NCBI GenBank assembly: GCA_043811005.1 | Contig: JBDRNO010000224.1 | Coordinates: 1 to 43,002, forward strand | Direction of reading: 5' to 3' | DNA: 43,002 nt | Source: JBDRNO01 sp043811005 | GTDB lineage: Bacteria > Bacteroidota > Bacteroidia > NORP154 | Shown: piece by piece, positions 35,901 to 43,002 of the stretch | Layout of the letters: the number at the start of each line of letters is the position of its first letter | How positions within the stretch are numbered: position 1 is the first letter of the stretch | Translations under genes and position numbers: made by a program | The notes under the pieces: model-generated | Databases searched by the model: none | The model's input: only the letters and a program-made list of their open reading frames with translations | What the model was told of the DNA's origin: nothing

Positions 35901-36200
35901 GACATGGGAATAGACTTTGAAGAAAAGGCGTTTTACGACATTCTGAAAGCTATTGCACAGAAATACAATTTTGAATATCCTGAAGATAAATTGATTGCAC
36001 TTTCACAAGCAGTTAAAACGGTTGTGGATGATAAAGCGAAATACACGGACTGGGCGCACCGTGCCGACATCAAGGCAGAATTAAAAATGGATTTAATTTT
36101 AGTCCTTGCAGAACACGGTTATCCGCCAGTGCCTAGAGACGAAGTCTTTAAAGAGATTTTTGAACAAGCGGAGAATTTCAAAAAATATATGAAAGATTAA
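32979..36200 (+). CDS. hsdR: Type I restriction endonuclease/translocase subunit
   Basis: 1,073 residues. Nuclease domain PD-ExK with D159, E173 and K175 in RIPDGIVYINGLPLVVIEFKSA. Superfamily 2 translocase with Walker A GATGSGKS (315-322), DEAH box (419-422) and motif III GFTGTP (460-465), with helicase motif VI around HSLIQTISRVNR. It pulls DNA through the complex and cuts far from the site. Its start overlaps the toxin stop as ATGA. The first 15 codons recur in two upstream scars. Length is within the family range, so the enzyme is probably whole. Confidence 0.95.
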   Translation: MKFTEESLEKAVIELFAAEQIPHCKGETIHKEMSDVLLRDDLKQFLLNQYADDDITRNEIEGIIRTLELYPGSALYESNKAIMKLVADGFPLKREDRSKKDLFIHLIDFAALRIQQNEVTIDEIRIAAEPKAVYQTKDNNIYKFVNQLEILGYEKRIPDGIVYINGLPLVVIEFKSAVKEDTTIKDAFTQLTVRYRRDIPELFKYNAFCVISDGVNNKIGSLFSQYNFFYAWRKVNPEDEAVDGINSLYSMVQGLFNKQRLPDVIRNFIYFPDTAKDDIKIVCRYPQYYAANKMFESIKLNMRPHGSGKGGTYFGATGSGKSFTMLFLTRLLMKSPHFASPTIVLITDRTDLDDQLSTQFTNAKSFIGDEHVISVETRDDLKIQLQNRNSGGVFLTTIHKFTESTELLTDRANVICISDEAHRSQINLDQKITVTVKGVTRKYGFAKYLHDSLPNATYVGFTGTPIDATLDVFGEVVDAYTMKESVDDEITVRIVYEGRAAKVMLNDEKLKEIEEYYKKCSEEGTNEYQIEESKKAVTQMEVILGDPKRLKLLAKDFVEHYEKRIEEGATVKGKVMFVASSRLIAYDLYKEIIALRPEWVEVKKCEDGAELTAEEKRELKPIEKIKMVMTRHKDDPKVLYNMLGTKESRKELDRQFKIAKSNFKIAIVVDMWITGFDVPFLDTMYIDKPIQQHSLIQTISRVNRVYEGKGSGLVVDYIGIKSNMNIALAKYAKVHGDDFEDTDKAVVIVKDQLDLLAKLFHKFDTTPYFNGKPLQQLQCLNNAAEFVQLTDEMEKRFVALVKKLRSAYNLCCNSEEISATERDYIHFYFAIKAIIHKLTIGDAHDTAQMNDKVREMIKEALISEGVEEIFKLDKNDPKNNADIFSDAYMAKIDKIKLPNTKIKLLQKLLSQAIEEFKKVNRIKGVDFTRKMKKLVELYNERKDFQAMQNDVLDDVAEQFASLFKDLQKERSSFMDMGIDFEEKAFYDILKAIAQKYNFEYPEDKLIALSQAVKTVVDDKAKYTDWAHRADIKAELKMDLILVLAEHGYPPVPRDEVFKEIFEQAENFKKYMKD

Positions 36201-36247
36201 CAAGACAGCCAACGTTTTTGTAAAGAAAAACTTAATTTTAAAAATAT

Positions 36248-36403
36248 ATGGAAAGACTAATATTTTTTGGAATTTTAAGCATACCGGTTATCGTTATATC
36301 ATGGCGAACTTTATTTGATGAAAAGGAATGTATTAAATGCTTTGGTGATAAGTTTAGAGAATATATGAAACATAGTAAAAGGTTCATACCCTTTATAATA
36401 TGA
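36248..36403 (+). pseudogene. 3' remnant of an isoprenylcysteine methyltransferase-like gene
   Basis: 51 codons reading MERLIFFGILSIPVIVISWRTLFDEKECIKCFGDKFREYMKHSKRFIPFII. The hydrophobic stretch followed by E-x(n)-FG-x3-YxxYM-x5-RFIP is the C-terminal signature of the ICMT/PEMT membrane methyltransferases. The rest of the gene is absent. It lies between hsdR and the ssb pseudogene, so it marks material at the island's right end. Confidence 0.6.
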
Positions 36404-36580
36404 AAACACAACTTTACCCGACATCGCATATAGCCAATAGCGGGGAAAGTACGTTTTTGAATGTTTGCAGCCCGCTTATAAGTTGATGTACCTTGACAGG
36501 AAAGTGCCCCGCTACCCGCTACCGGTATTATGTATGGGAACCCTTCCATAATCCATTTCGCATTAAACTTATTTTCATAA
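36404..36580. other. Intergenic, no gene seen
   Basis: 177 bp with no convincing frame on either strand. Base composition is less AT-rich than the flanks. I see no repeat or RNA fold that I can name. Confidence 0.5.
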
Positions 36581-36606
36581 AAAAAGGGGGACTAATCCCC
36601 CCTTCT
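36581..36606. terminator. Terminator hairpin, ssb copy B
   Basis: AAGGGGG-ACTAAT-CCCCCCTT, the same hairpin as at 21351-21376, followed by the ssb pseudogene in the same orientation and distance. Confidence 0.8.
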
Positions 36607-36628
36607 TAAGTAAACCTCTTATGTTGAC

Positions 36629-36915
36629 CTAATTTTCAGCGACATTTTTCGGAGTGAGCATGAGGAACTCATTAACCAAAATTTCGGTGACATAGCGCTT
36701 AATACCATCCTTATCATCATAAGTGCGGTTGATAAGCTTGCCTTCAACGGCAACGCGCTTACCTTTTGTAAGGTATTGCTCTGCGATTTGAGCCGTTTTA
36801 CCCCATGCTATCAGGTTATGCCATTGGGTGTCGGTTACTTTTTCACCCGAGGCATTTTTATATGTCTCTGATGTAGCAAGCCTGATCTTGGCAACGGTTT
36901 TTCCACCGTCTAATT
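36629..36915 (-). pseudogene. ssb: 5'-truncated ssb copy
   Basis: Reads from LDGGKTVAKIRLATSETYKNASGEKVTDTQWHNL to PKNVAEN and a stop without interruption, close to the ssb at 21398-21748. The first 20 or so codons and the start are missing: the copy breaks exactly after TAATT, where promoter-region sequence of the neighbouring zinc-ribbon gene begins and gives an in-frame stop. About 240 bp are deleted relative to copy A. Confidence 0.88.
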
Positions 36916-36940
36916 ATATTCGTTTAAGTTTCATTTGTAA

Positions 36941-36970
36941 TTGCTTGTAAACGGGTAATTGTTATATTTG
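36941..36970 (+). promoter_or_regulatory. Promoter of the zinc-ribbon gene
   Basis: TTG (36941-36943), 19 bp, TATATTTG (36963-36970), 14 bp before the ATG. The aligned region at 21951-21981 keeps the TTG but has lost the -7 box. Confidence 0.65.
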
Positions 36971-36984
36971 CAAAAATTTTACTC

Positions 36985-37344
36985 ATGAAAAAAAAATGTC
37001 TAGATTGCGGGGAACCCATAGTGGGAAGGGCAGACAAGAAGTTCTGCTCGGATCAATGCCGCAATAATTACAACAATCAGCAAAACAGGGATGCCAACAA
37101 TTATATTAGAAATGTAAATAACATTTTAAGAAAAAACAGGAGAATACTGGCAGCTCTCAATCCTTATGATACGAAAAAGGTCCATAAGGATCAGCTAACC
37201 GACAAGGGTTATAATTTTAATTATTTTACAAATACTTACACCACAAAAAAAGGAACTGTTTATTATTTCTGTTATGAGCAGGGCTACCTGGCTTTGGAGA
37301 ATGATTTTTATGCCCTGGTGCTTCGTAAAGAATATGTAACTTAA
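36985..37344 (+). CDS. Small zinc-ribbon protein
   Basis: 119 residues. The N-terminus has CxxC and CxxxC pairs (CLDCGEPIVGRADKKFCSDQCR) that should bind one zinc. A basic helical middle (NNYIRNVNNILRKNRRILAALNP) and a C-terminal beta-rich end (GTVYYFCYEQGYLALENDFYALVLRKEYV) follow. Such proteins sit next to ssb in Bacteroidota, which suggests a DNA-linked role, but function is not known. It is divergent from the ssb pseudogene, in what looks like the ancestral ssb/zinc-ribbon arrangement. Confidence 0.75.
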   Translation: MKKKCLDCGEPIVGRADKKFCSDQCRNNYNNQQNRDANNYIRNVNNILRKNRRILAALNPYDTKKVHKDQLTDKGYNFNYFTNTYTTKKGTVYYFCYEQGYLALENDFYALVLRKEYVT

Positions 37345-37351
37345 TCTAACA

Positions 37352-37522
37352 TATCGGAAATTCAAGATAACAACTCCCGCAGGAATTTTCAGTAATTGCT
37401 TGAAAGTAGAAGAAACAACACCCATTGAACCAAAGGCAAAAGAATATAAAATACATGCTCCGGGCATAGGATTGGTTAAAGACGAGGATTTATTGCTCAT
37501 AAAATATGGTTTTGTTAAATAA
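37352..37522 (+). pseudogene. 3' remnant of an unidentified exported-protein gene
   Basis: An open frame without a start reads ITTPAGIFSNCLKVEETTPIEPKAKEYKIHAPGIGLVKDEDLLLIKYGFVK and stops. The TPAGxFxNCLKVEE ... YxxxAPGIGLVKDxxLxLxKYG pattern is the usual end of a Bacteroidota exported domain. The 5' part is missing and the remnant abuts the zinc-ribbon gene's stop. Confidence 0.55.
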
Positions 37523-37563
37523 TGAAATTACCAACAAATGCTAAAAATAAGGCTTATTTAACC

Positions 37564-37596
37564 AGACCTCACAGGTTTCGAAAACCTGTGAGGTCT
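37564..37596. repeat. 33-bp palindrome, copy 2
   Basis: Same arms as copy 1 at 17144-17176 with a CGA centre. Here it ends 14 bp before the ATG of the T9SS type-A gene, so it would form a hairpin in that gene's leader. Confidence 0.9.
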
Positions 37597-37610
37597 TAAT
37601 TAATTTTACC

Positions 37611-40163
37611 ATGAAAAAACAATGTCTTTCTCTTTCTGCAACTGGATTAAATTCCTTTCGAAAACTTATCATATTGGTTTTTTTATATTTAATTTCTTTT
37701 GAGTTACTTCAGGCACAATGCACTGTTATCATTACTGAAACCGGGAATAATCCCTTTTGCGCCTACGACAGTCTGAAGTTGAGAGTTAGTCCGGGTACGG
37801 TTTTTCAGTGGTATCAAAACGGTGTTCCGGTCCCAGGCGCCACTGATTCAATATATTATGCACAAACAGATGGAATATACAACTGTTTGATAACTGATGC
37901 TTGCGGAACCGATAGTGCGGCAGCAGGGGTCATTGCTGAAACAAATAACGTTCCGGTAGTTAATGTTTCCCCATCGCCTACTGCCGGATATTGTACAGGT
38001 GATAGTGTTCAGTTAACAGGAAGTTCGGGAGGTACAAGCCAGTGGTACCTTAATAGTGTGACAATTCCCGGTGCCAATTCATTTATATATTACGCTTCAA
38101 CACCGGGGCACTATAATATGACCAAAACAAATCTTAAAAACTGTACTGACTCTGCGGTAGTGGGTGTTGATGTAACTGAGAATAACCTCCCCGTAGTTAC
38201 TCTTACCCCTCCTGATAGTGTAGAGTATTGTGCCAATGAAAGTGTATTACTGACAGGAAGTTCCGGTGGTACAAGCCAGTGGTACCTGGATGGCGTTGCC
38301 ATACCCGGTGCCGATTCAAATACATATTATGCTACTGCTCCAGGCATTTATAATATGACCAAGATCGATACCAATGGCTGTACCGATTCAGCGGCTGCTG
38401 GAGTGCTTGTAATAGAAAATAATGTACCAGTGGTTACCCTCTCTCCCCCTGATACTGCGGAATATTGTGCAGGAGACAGTGTATTGCTGACAGGAAGTTC
38501 GGGAGGTACAAGCCAGTGGTACCAGAACGGTGTCGCTATTCCCGGTGCCGGTTCAAATACATATTATGCTGCTTCCCCCGGCATTTACAATATGACCAAG
38601 ACCAATGCCAAGGGCTGTACCGATTCAGCCGCTGCCGGGGTGCTGGTAATAGAGAATAACCTGCCCGCAGTTACTCTCACTCCTCCTGATAGTGCAGAGT
38701 ATTGTGCCAATGATAGTGTATTACTGACCGGAAGTTCGGGTGGCACAAACCAGTGGTACCTTGATGGTGTTGCTATTCCCGGTGCCGGTTCAAATACATA
38801 TTATGCTTCAGTTCCCGGCATTTACAATATGACAAAGACCAATGCCAAGGGCTGTGCCGATTCAGCCACTGCCGGGGTGCTGGTAATTGAGAATAACATA
38901 CCCACAGTTACTCTCACTCCTCCAGACAGTGCTGAATATTGTGCAGGAGACAGTGTGTTGCTGACTGGAAGTTCAGGAGGTGCAAGCCAATGGTACCTGA
39001 ACGGTGTCGCTATTCCCGGTGCCGGTTCAAATACATATTATGCTGCTTCCCCCGGCATTTACAATATGACCAAGACCAATGCCAAGGGCTGTACCGATTC
39101 AGCCGCTGCCGGTGTGCTGGTAATAGAAAATAATGTACCCGTGGTTACCCTCACTCCTCCGGATAGTGCAGGATATTGTGCAGGAGACAGTGTGTTACTG
39201 ACAGGAAGTTCGGGAGGTGCAAGCCAATGGTACCTGAATGGTGTTGCTATTTCCGGTGCTAATTCAAACACTTATTATGCTTTTGCTCCTGGTATTTACA
39301 ATATGATCAAGACCGATGCCAATGGTTGTACAGACTCGGCAGCTACTGGAGTTGAAGTAACTGAGAATAACTTACCAGTAGTTACACTCACTCCTTCTGA
39401 TAGTGCATGGTATTGTACCGGAGACGATGTATTGTTGACAGGAAGCTCAGTAGGCACAAGCCAGTGGTATTTTAACGGAGTGATTGTTTCAGGTGCAACT
39501 TCAGATACATATTATGCTTCTTCCCCGGGTATATATAACATGACCAATACCAATACCGAAGGTTGTATTGATTCAGCTACAGCAGGAGTACAGGTGATTG
39601 AAACTATCACCCCAACCGCATCGTTTGGGCAAAGTGAAGATACTGTTGATCTGGCTGTTTCCGGTAATGTTATTTTTACCAATAACAGCACAAACGCTAC
39701 TTCATGGATTTGGTATTTTGGAACCGGTGATAGCTCTGTTGTGCAGGACATTTCTTATACATACAGCTCGGTTGGCGCTTATATTATAACTTTAATAGCT
39801 TTTAATGGAGAATGTTCTGATAATACAACCTCTGAAATAGAAGTAATTGAATCTGTGGGTATAAGTGATTTTTCTTTATCTTCTACCGGTGTAAAACTAT
39901 TTCAAATATATCCCAATCCGTTTAATAAAAACACTACAATACATCTGGAACTTTCTTGCAAAGCGAGTGTAGAACTAATTGTTTGCAATTTGTTCGGGCA
40001 AAAAACCAGGGTTTTGATAAACAAAACTTTACCCGGGGGTAAGCAGGCTATTATTTGGGATGCAAGAAATGATGCAGGCGCAAAAGTCGGTGCCGGATGG
40101 TATAATTGCAGGTTAATAATTAATGATTTGATATTGAATAAGAAATTTTTGTTAATAGAATAA
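37611..40163 (+). CDS. Ig-like repeat surface protein, T9SS type-A sorting domain
   Basis: 850 residues. Signal peptide 1-35 (ending LLQAQ). Eight tandem repeats of about 79 residues follow (YCAGDSVLLTGSSGGxSQWYLNGVAIPGAGSNTYYA ... GIYNMTKTNAKGCTDSAAAGV). Then come a PKD-like domain (about 665-750, FTNNSTNATSWIWYFGTGDSS) and the type-A sorting domain with PNPF at about 770 and the final KFLLIE. The protein should be exported by the T9SS and anchored. Neighbouring repeats differ by few bases, with a two-unit duplication of about 474 bp, so the array is young. A leader palindrome precedes it. Confidence 0.86.
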   Translation: MKKQCLSLSATGLNSFRKLIILVFLYLISFELLQAQCTVIITETGNNPFCAYDSLKLRVSPGTVFQWYQNGVPVPGATDSIYYAQTDGIYNCLITDACGTDSAAAGVIAETNNVPVVNVSPSPTAGYCTGDSVQLTGSSGGTSQWYLNSVTIPGANSFIYYASTPGHYNMTKTNLKNCTDSAVVGVDVTENNLPVVTLTPPDSVEYCANESVLLTGSSGGTSQWYLDGVAIPGADSNTYYATAPGIYNMTKIDTNGCTDSAAAGVLVIENNVPVVTLSPPDTAEYCAGDSVLLTGSSGGTSQWYQNGVAIPGAGSNTYYAASPGIYNMTKTNAKGCTDSAAAGVLVIENNLPAVTLTPPDSAEYCANDSVLLTGSSGGTNQWYLDGVAIPGAGSNTYYASVPGIYNMTKTNAKGCADSATAGVLVIENNIPTVTLTPPDSAEYCAGDSVLLTGSSGGASQWYLNGVAIPGAGSNTYYAASPGIYNMTKTNAKGCTDSAAAGVLVIENNVPVVTLTPPDSAGYCAGDSVLLTGSSGGASQWYLNGVAISGANSNTYYAFAPGIYNMIKTDANGCTDSAATGVEVTENNLPVVTLTPSDSAWYCTGDDVLLTGSSVGTSQWYFNGVIVSGATSDTYYASSPGIYNMTNTNTEGCIDSATAGVQVIETITPTASFGQSEDTVDLAVSGNVIFTNNSTNATSWIWYFGTGDSSVVQDISYTYSSVGAYIITLIAFNGECSDNTTSEIEVIESVGISDFSLSSTGVKLFQIYPNPFNKNTTIHLELSCKASVELIVCNLFGQKTRVLINKTLPGGKQAIIWDARNDAGAKVGAGWYNCRLIINDLILNKKFLLIE
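38461..39115 (+). repeat. Two-unit higher-order repeat in the type-A gene
   Basis: The unit starting at about 38461 recurs at about 38935, 474 bp away, with few base changes, while the unit between them differs more. 474 is twice 237 bp. Confidence 0.75.
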
Positions 40164-40220
40164 ATTATTAAATATGAGTTAGATATAAAATTAAATACAA
40201 AACATCAATATGCTTTAATA

Positions 40221-43002
40221 ATGACAGACAAGGAGATCATCAAAAAGCTGAAGCAGGAAATAGCTGCTTTAAAGAAAAAGAATAATGTACTGATTGAGTT
40301 TAAGGACATTACATGGGGAAAGCAGACTTTTGAGACGTTGAAGAAAAGCGAAGCAGAATACCGCACCCTTGCCGAAAAGATCGATGAAGGGCTGGTATTG
40401 GTAAATAAAAAGGAAGATATCATCTTCATCAATCCGGCTGGTTGCAGGATGTTCGGGTATTCCAAAGAAGAGCTCATCGGCAAGAACCTGGAGGAGCTAT
40501 TCCCCTTGGAGAGTTTCAAAGAAATAAAGCGGCAAACACGCAACAGGAGAAAGGGTGAGACCGGTCGCTATGAAATTACCATAATCCGTAAAGACGGCAC
40601 TGAAAGAATATTGATGGTAACTGCCTCTCCAATGCTGGACGAGAGGGGTAAGTACAAAGGGGGCTACGGGCTGATACAGGACATCACCGGGCAAAAGCTA
40701 AGAGACGCGGAATTAAGAAATTCGAAAGAATTAATTGAAACTGTTATGGACAACGTTTCTGATGACATTTCTCTTATTGACGTACATAATTACGAGATAG
40801 CAAGTGCAAACAAAACTTTCCTGAAAAAGTATAATTTAAAAAAAGAAGAGCTGACCGGGAAAACTTGTTATAAAATAACTCACAATCTGGGTGAACCATG
40901 CAAACCTCCGGATGATATATGTCCCCTGATTGAAACAGAAAAAACCGGTCAAACCAAAAGAGTAGTTCATCGCCACATAGATGCGAAGGGAAGGAAATTC
41001 TATTGCGAAATATCCACAAGTCCTGTCAAAAATGACAAAGGTGAAGTATATCAGGTTGTTCATGCAGCAAGGGATATTTCTATACAAAAGAAAGCGGAAG
41101 AAGAAATTCTGAGATTAAACAAAATATTAAGCACTTTTTATCTGATCAACCAGGATATTATTATTGAAACAGATATAAACAAGCTGTTAAATAAGATTTG
41201 TGAGAGAATTGTCAGAGAACTTGATATTAGATTTGTATGGATTGGGACAACAAGCAATGAAAGCTATGATGTAGAACCAATTGCCCAGGCAGGGTTTGAA
41301 AAAGACTATTTAAAAAAGATAAGAATAACTTATGACACATCAGAACATGGCAGAGGTCCAACAGGTACAGCGATAAGTACAAAAAAGCCATCTGTTATGA
41401 GATTTATAGATACTGATAAAAGATTTAAGCCATGGAGGAAACAAGCTTTACAGAGAGGATATAGATCTTCAGCGTCATTTCCAATGATCACTAGTGGTAA
41501 ATGCGTAGGAGCCTTAAACCTTTATTCTCCGGAACCAGACGCTTTTGGCAAAAAAGAAATTGATCTATTTGGAACGTTAGCAGGTGATATTGCTATTGCA
41601 TTAAAAACTGCTAAAAAAGAAGAGGCACTTAGAGAAAGTGAAGAACGGTTTAAACGTTTATCAGATGCAACTGAAGAAGCGGTTGCTATACATGATAGTG
41701 GAAAGATCCTGGAAGTAAATAAAACCTTTTGGAAAATGTTTGGATATAAAGAGAAAGAAGTGGTTGGAATGTCAGCACTTGACCTGGCTGCTCCAGAATC
41801 TCGTGAGTTGATATTAAAGAATATTATTACCGGATATGAGAAACAATACGAAGCTGTTGGATTGAGGAAAGATGGTTCATCATTCTATATTGAATTGACA
41901 GGTAAGGCAATTCCTTATAAGGACAAAAAAGCAAGAGTAACCGTAGTTCGTGATATTACCGAAAGAAAAAGAACTGAAGAAACGCTTAAAGAAAGGGAAG
42001 AACATTACAGGGATCTATTTGAATTATCACCTATAGGTAATGTGACTTGTACGTTGGATGGGAAATTCATCAGTGCAAACCAGGCATTTGTTGAAATGAT
42101 GTGCTATAGCAAAAAGGAATTGTATAAAATGACTTTTATGGATATAACACATCCTGACGACACAGAGATTAGCGAAAAAATGGTGAAAGAAATAGTATCC
42201 GGAAAAATCCTGCATTTTCAATTGGAGAAAAAATATATTACAAAAAAAGGAAAAATAATTGAGTGTTTGATTAAAGTGTCTTTGGTAAAGGATATAAAGG
42301 GAAACCCGGTTAGTACGATAGGACAACTTATTGATATCACAGAACTGAAACAGGCAGAAAAAAACATCATGGAACTTAATGAAGAACTTGAGCAAAAGGT
42401 TATAGAAAGAACAGCACAACTTGAGGTTGCAAATGAAGAGATAAAAGTATTACTGAGTGAAATGCACCACAGGGTTAAGAACAATTTGCAAATAATATCG
42501 AGCTTATTAAACCTTCAGTCAGCTAGCATTAAAAACAAAGAATTATCGAAAGCGCTTAAAGACAGTCAGGACAGGATAGAAACCATGGCTTTAATTCATG
42601 AAACTCTTTATCAAAAAAGAACTTTGTCAAGGATAAATCTTAATAAATACCTGGAAAATTTGATAAAGGACAGGATTAAAGCCAACTCTAATATGAGTTG
42701 CAAAGTTGAGTGTAAGATTGATATACCTGGAATAGATTTAAAAATAAACACAATGGTACCAATTGGTTTACTAATAAATGAATTAGTAACCAACTCGTTG
42801 AAACACGCGTTCCTTAACATGAAAAAGGGGCTGATTGATGTAAATGTAAAAAAAATACCTGGAAATAAATACAATATACAATACAGTGATAATGGTGTTG
42901 GATTTTCTAAGGACACCGGCTGTGAAAAATCCAAAACATTAGGAATAGAATTAATTGATAGCTTTATTACCCAGATTGATGGCTCATTCACGCGGAAATC
43001 CG
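40221..43002 (+). CDS. Cytosolic multi-PAS histidine kinase, cut by the window end
   Basis: 927 codons present, open at the right edge. No TM segment. Order: PAS (about 45-165), PAS with a Cys-containing loop (about 168-290; CYKITHNLGEPCKPPDDICPL), GAF (about 300-470), PAS (about 475-595), PAS (about 600-715), coiled coil, HisKA_2/HWE-type phosphoacceptor MHHRVKNNLQIISSLLNLQS with His750, and the start of the ATPase domain (NELVTNSLKHAF, later YSDNGVGF). It would autophosphorylate on sensing small molecules or redox state through PAS/GAF. No response regulator is visible here. The end of the ATPase domain is outside the window. Confidence 0.88.
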   Translation, partial: MTDKEIIKKLKQEIAALKKKNNVLIEFKDITWGKQTFETLKKSEAEYRTLAEKIDEGLVLVNKKEDIIFINPAGCRMFGYSKEELIGKNLEELFPLESFKEIKRQTRNRRKGETGRYEITIIRKDGTERILMVTASPMLDERGKYKGGYGLIQDITGQKLRDAELRNSKELIETVMDNVSDDISLIDVHNYEIASANKTFLKKYNLKKEELTGKTCYKITHNLGEPCKPPDDICPLIETEKTGQTKRVVHRHIDAKGRKFYCEISTSPVKNDKGEVYQVVHAARDISIQKKAEEEILRLNKILSTFYLINQDIIIETDINKLLNKICERIVRELDIRFVWIGTTSNESYDVEPIAQAGFEKDYLKKIRITYDTSEHGRGPTGTAISTKKPSVMRFIDTDKRFKPWRKQALQRGYRSSASFPMITSGKCVGALNLYSPEPDAFGKKEIDLFGTLAGDIAIALKTAKKEEALRESEERFKRLSDATEEAVAIHDSGKILEVNKTFWKMFGYKEKEVVGMSALDLAAPESRELILKNIITGYEKQYEAVGLRKDGSSFYIELTGKAIPYKDKKARVTVVRDITERKRTEETLKEREEHYRDLFELSPIGNVTCTLDGKFISANQAFVEMMCYSKKELYKMTFMDITHPDDTEISEKMVKEIVSGKILHFQLEKKYITKKGKIIECLIKVSLVKDIKGNPVSTIGQLIDITELKQAEKNIMELNEELEQKVIERTAQLEVANEEIKVLLSEMHHRVKNNLQIISSLLNLQSASIKNKELSKALKDSQDRIETMALIHETLYQKRTLSRINLNKYLENLIKDRIKANSNMSCKVECKIDIPGIDLKINTMVPIGLLINELVTNSLKHAFLNMKKGLIDVNVKKIPGNKYNIQYSDNGVGFSKDTGCEKSKTLGIELIDSFITQIDGSFTRKS

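Noticed and set aside
38465..39133. Cys/Arg-rich frames repeated at 474 bp in the type-A gene
   Set aside because: They are the second frame of the duplicated Ig-like units; identical only because the repeats are.
1..43002. tRNA or rRNA genes, e.g. as island attachment site
   Set aside because: Reading both strands by eye I found no cloverleaf with a CCA-type acceptor or rRNA motif; a tRNA scan would settle it.

Overview
The window comes from an AT-rich member of the Bacteroidota. The evidence is two very large surface proteins ending in type-B type IX secretion (T9SS) sorting domains, one ending in a type-A sorting domain, a PorP/SprF-like outer-membrane partner, promoters of the TTG-N(17-23)-TAnnTTTG kind, an ECF sigma factor paired with a membrane-anchored beta-barrel protein, and many short palindromes and 7- or 8-bp tandem arrays between genes. 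I cannot place it below phylum. No rRNA, tRNA or CRISPR array was recognised.

Region 1 (1-5.6 kb) is core metabolism and envelope: a cysteine synthase/cystathionine beta-synthase-type PLP enzyme, a patatin fused to a POTRA-barrel outer-membrane domain, and a cupin/flavodiiron pair. Region 2 (5.7-16 kb) is a minus-strand surface cluster: a PorP/SprF-like protein, two giant SprB-repeat proteins, and a lipoprotein with an SH3-like domain between them. Region 3 (16.1-20.8 kb) has a SpoIIE-phosphatase remnant, an outer-membrane-like protein, an LVIVD beta-propeller lipoprotein, and an ECF sigma factor with its TM/beta-barrel partner. An identical two-part promoter motif (TGCAACC, 15 bp, GCATCT) precedes both the sigma gene and the LVIVD gene.

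Region 4 (20.9-37 kb) is an accessory island. It starts with a HigA antitoxin whose HigB toxin has collapsed to its two ends. It is flanked by direct copies of an ssb segment: intact at 21.4 kb, truncated at 36.6 kb. Between the copies lie a secreted propeller-caspase protein and a type I restriction-modification operon (hsdM-rhuM-hsdS-...-hsdR). The operon has been opened between hsdS and hsdR and filled with an AAA ATPase, a broken AlbA_2 gene, a GIY-YIG protein, a REP-type HUH transposase, a rhuM fragment and an AbiE-like toxin-antitoxin pair whose antitoxin gene carries a one-base frameshift. Two scars of about 100 bp record how it was filled. Each begins with the first 15 codons of an hsdR-like gene, overlaps the stop of the preceding gene as ATGA, and continues into a rhuM start. 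The true hsdR start at 32,979 has the same ATGA overlap with its upstream neighbour. I read this as repeated cassette insertion at one site at the hsdR 5' end.

Region 5 (37-43 kb) holds a zinc-ribbon protein, a 3' gene remnant, a T9SS type-A protein of eight near-identical Ig-like repeats, and a cytosolic PAS/GAF histidine kinase that runs off the window.

The strongest leads are the hsdR-scar cassette hotspot, the ssb-flanked island, the twin ECF promoters, the operator-like palindrome over the frameshifted AbiE antitoxin promoter, the AAA ATPase with a HEPN-like RHxxxH tail, and the 7/8-bp repeat arrays that run into coding sequence (a signal peptide and two stop-codon regions).
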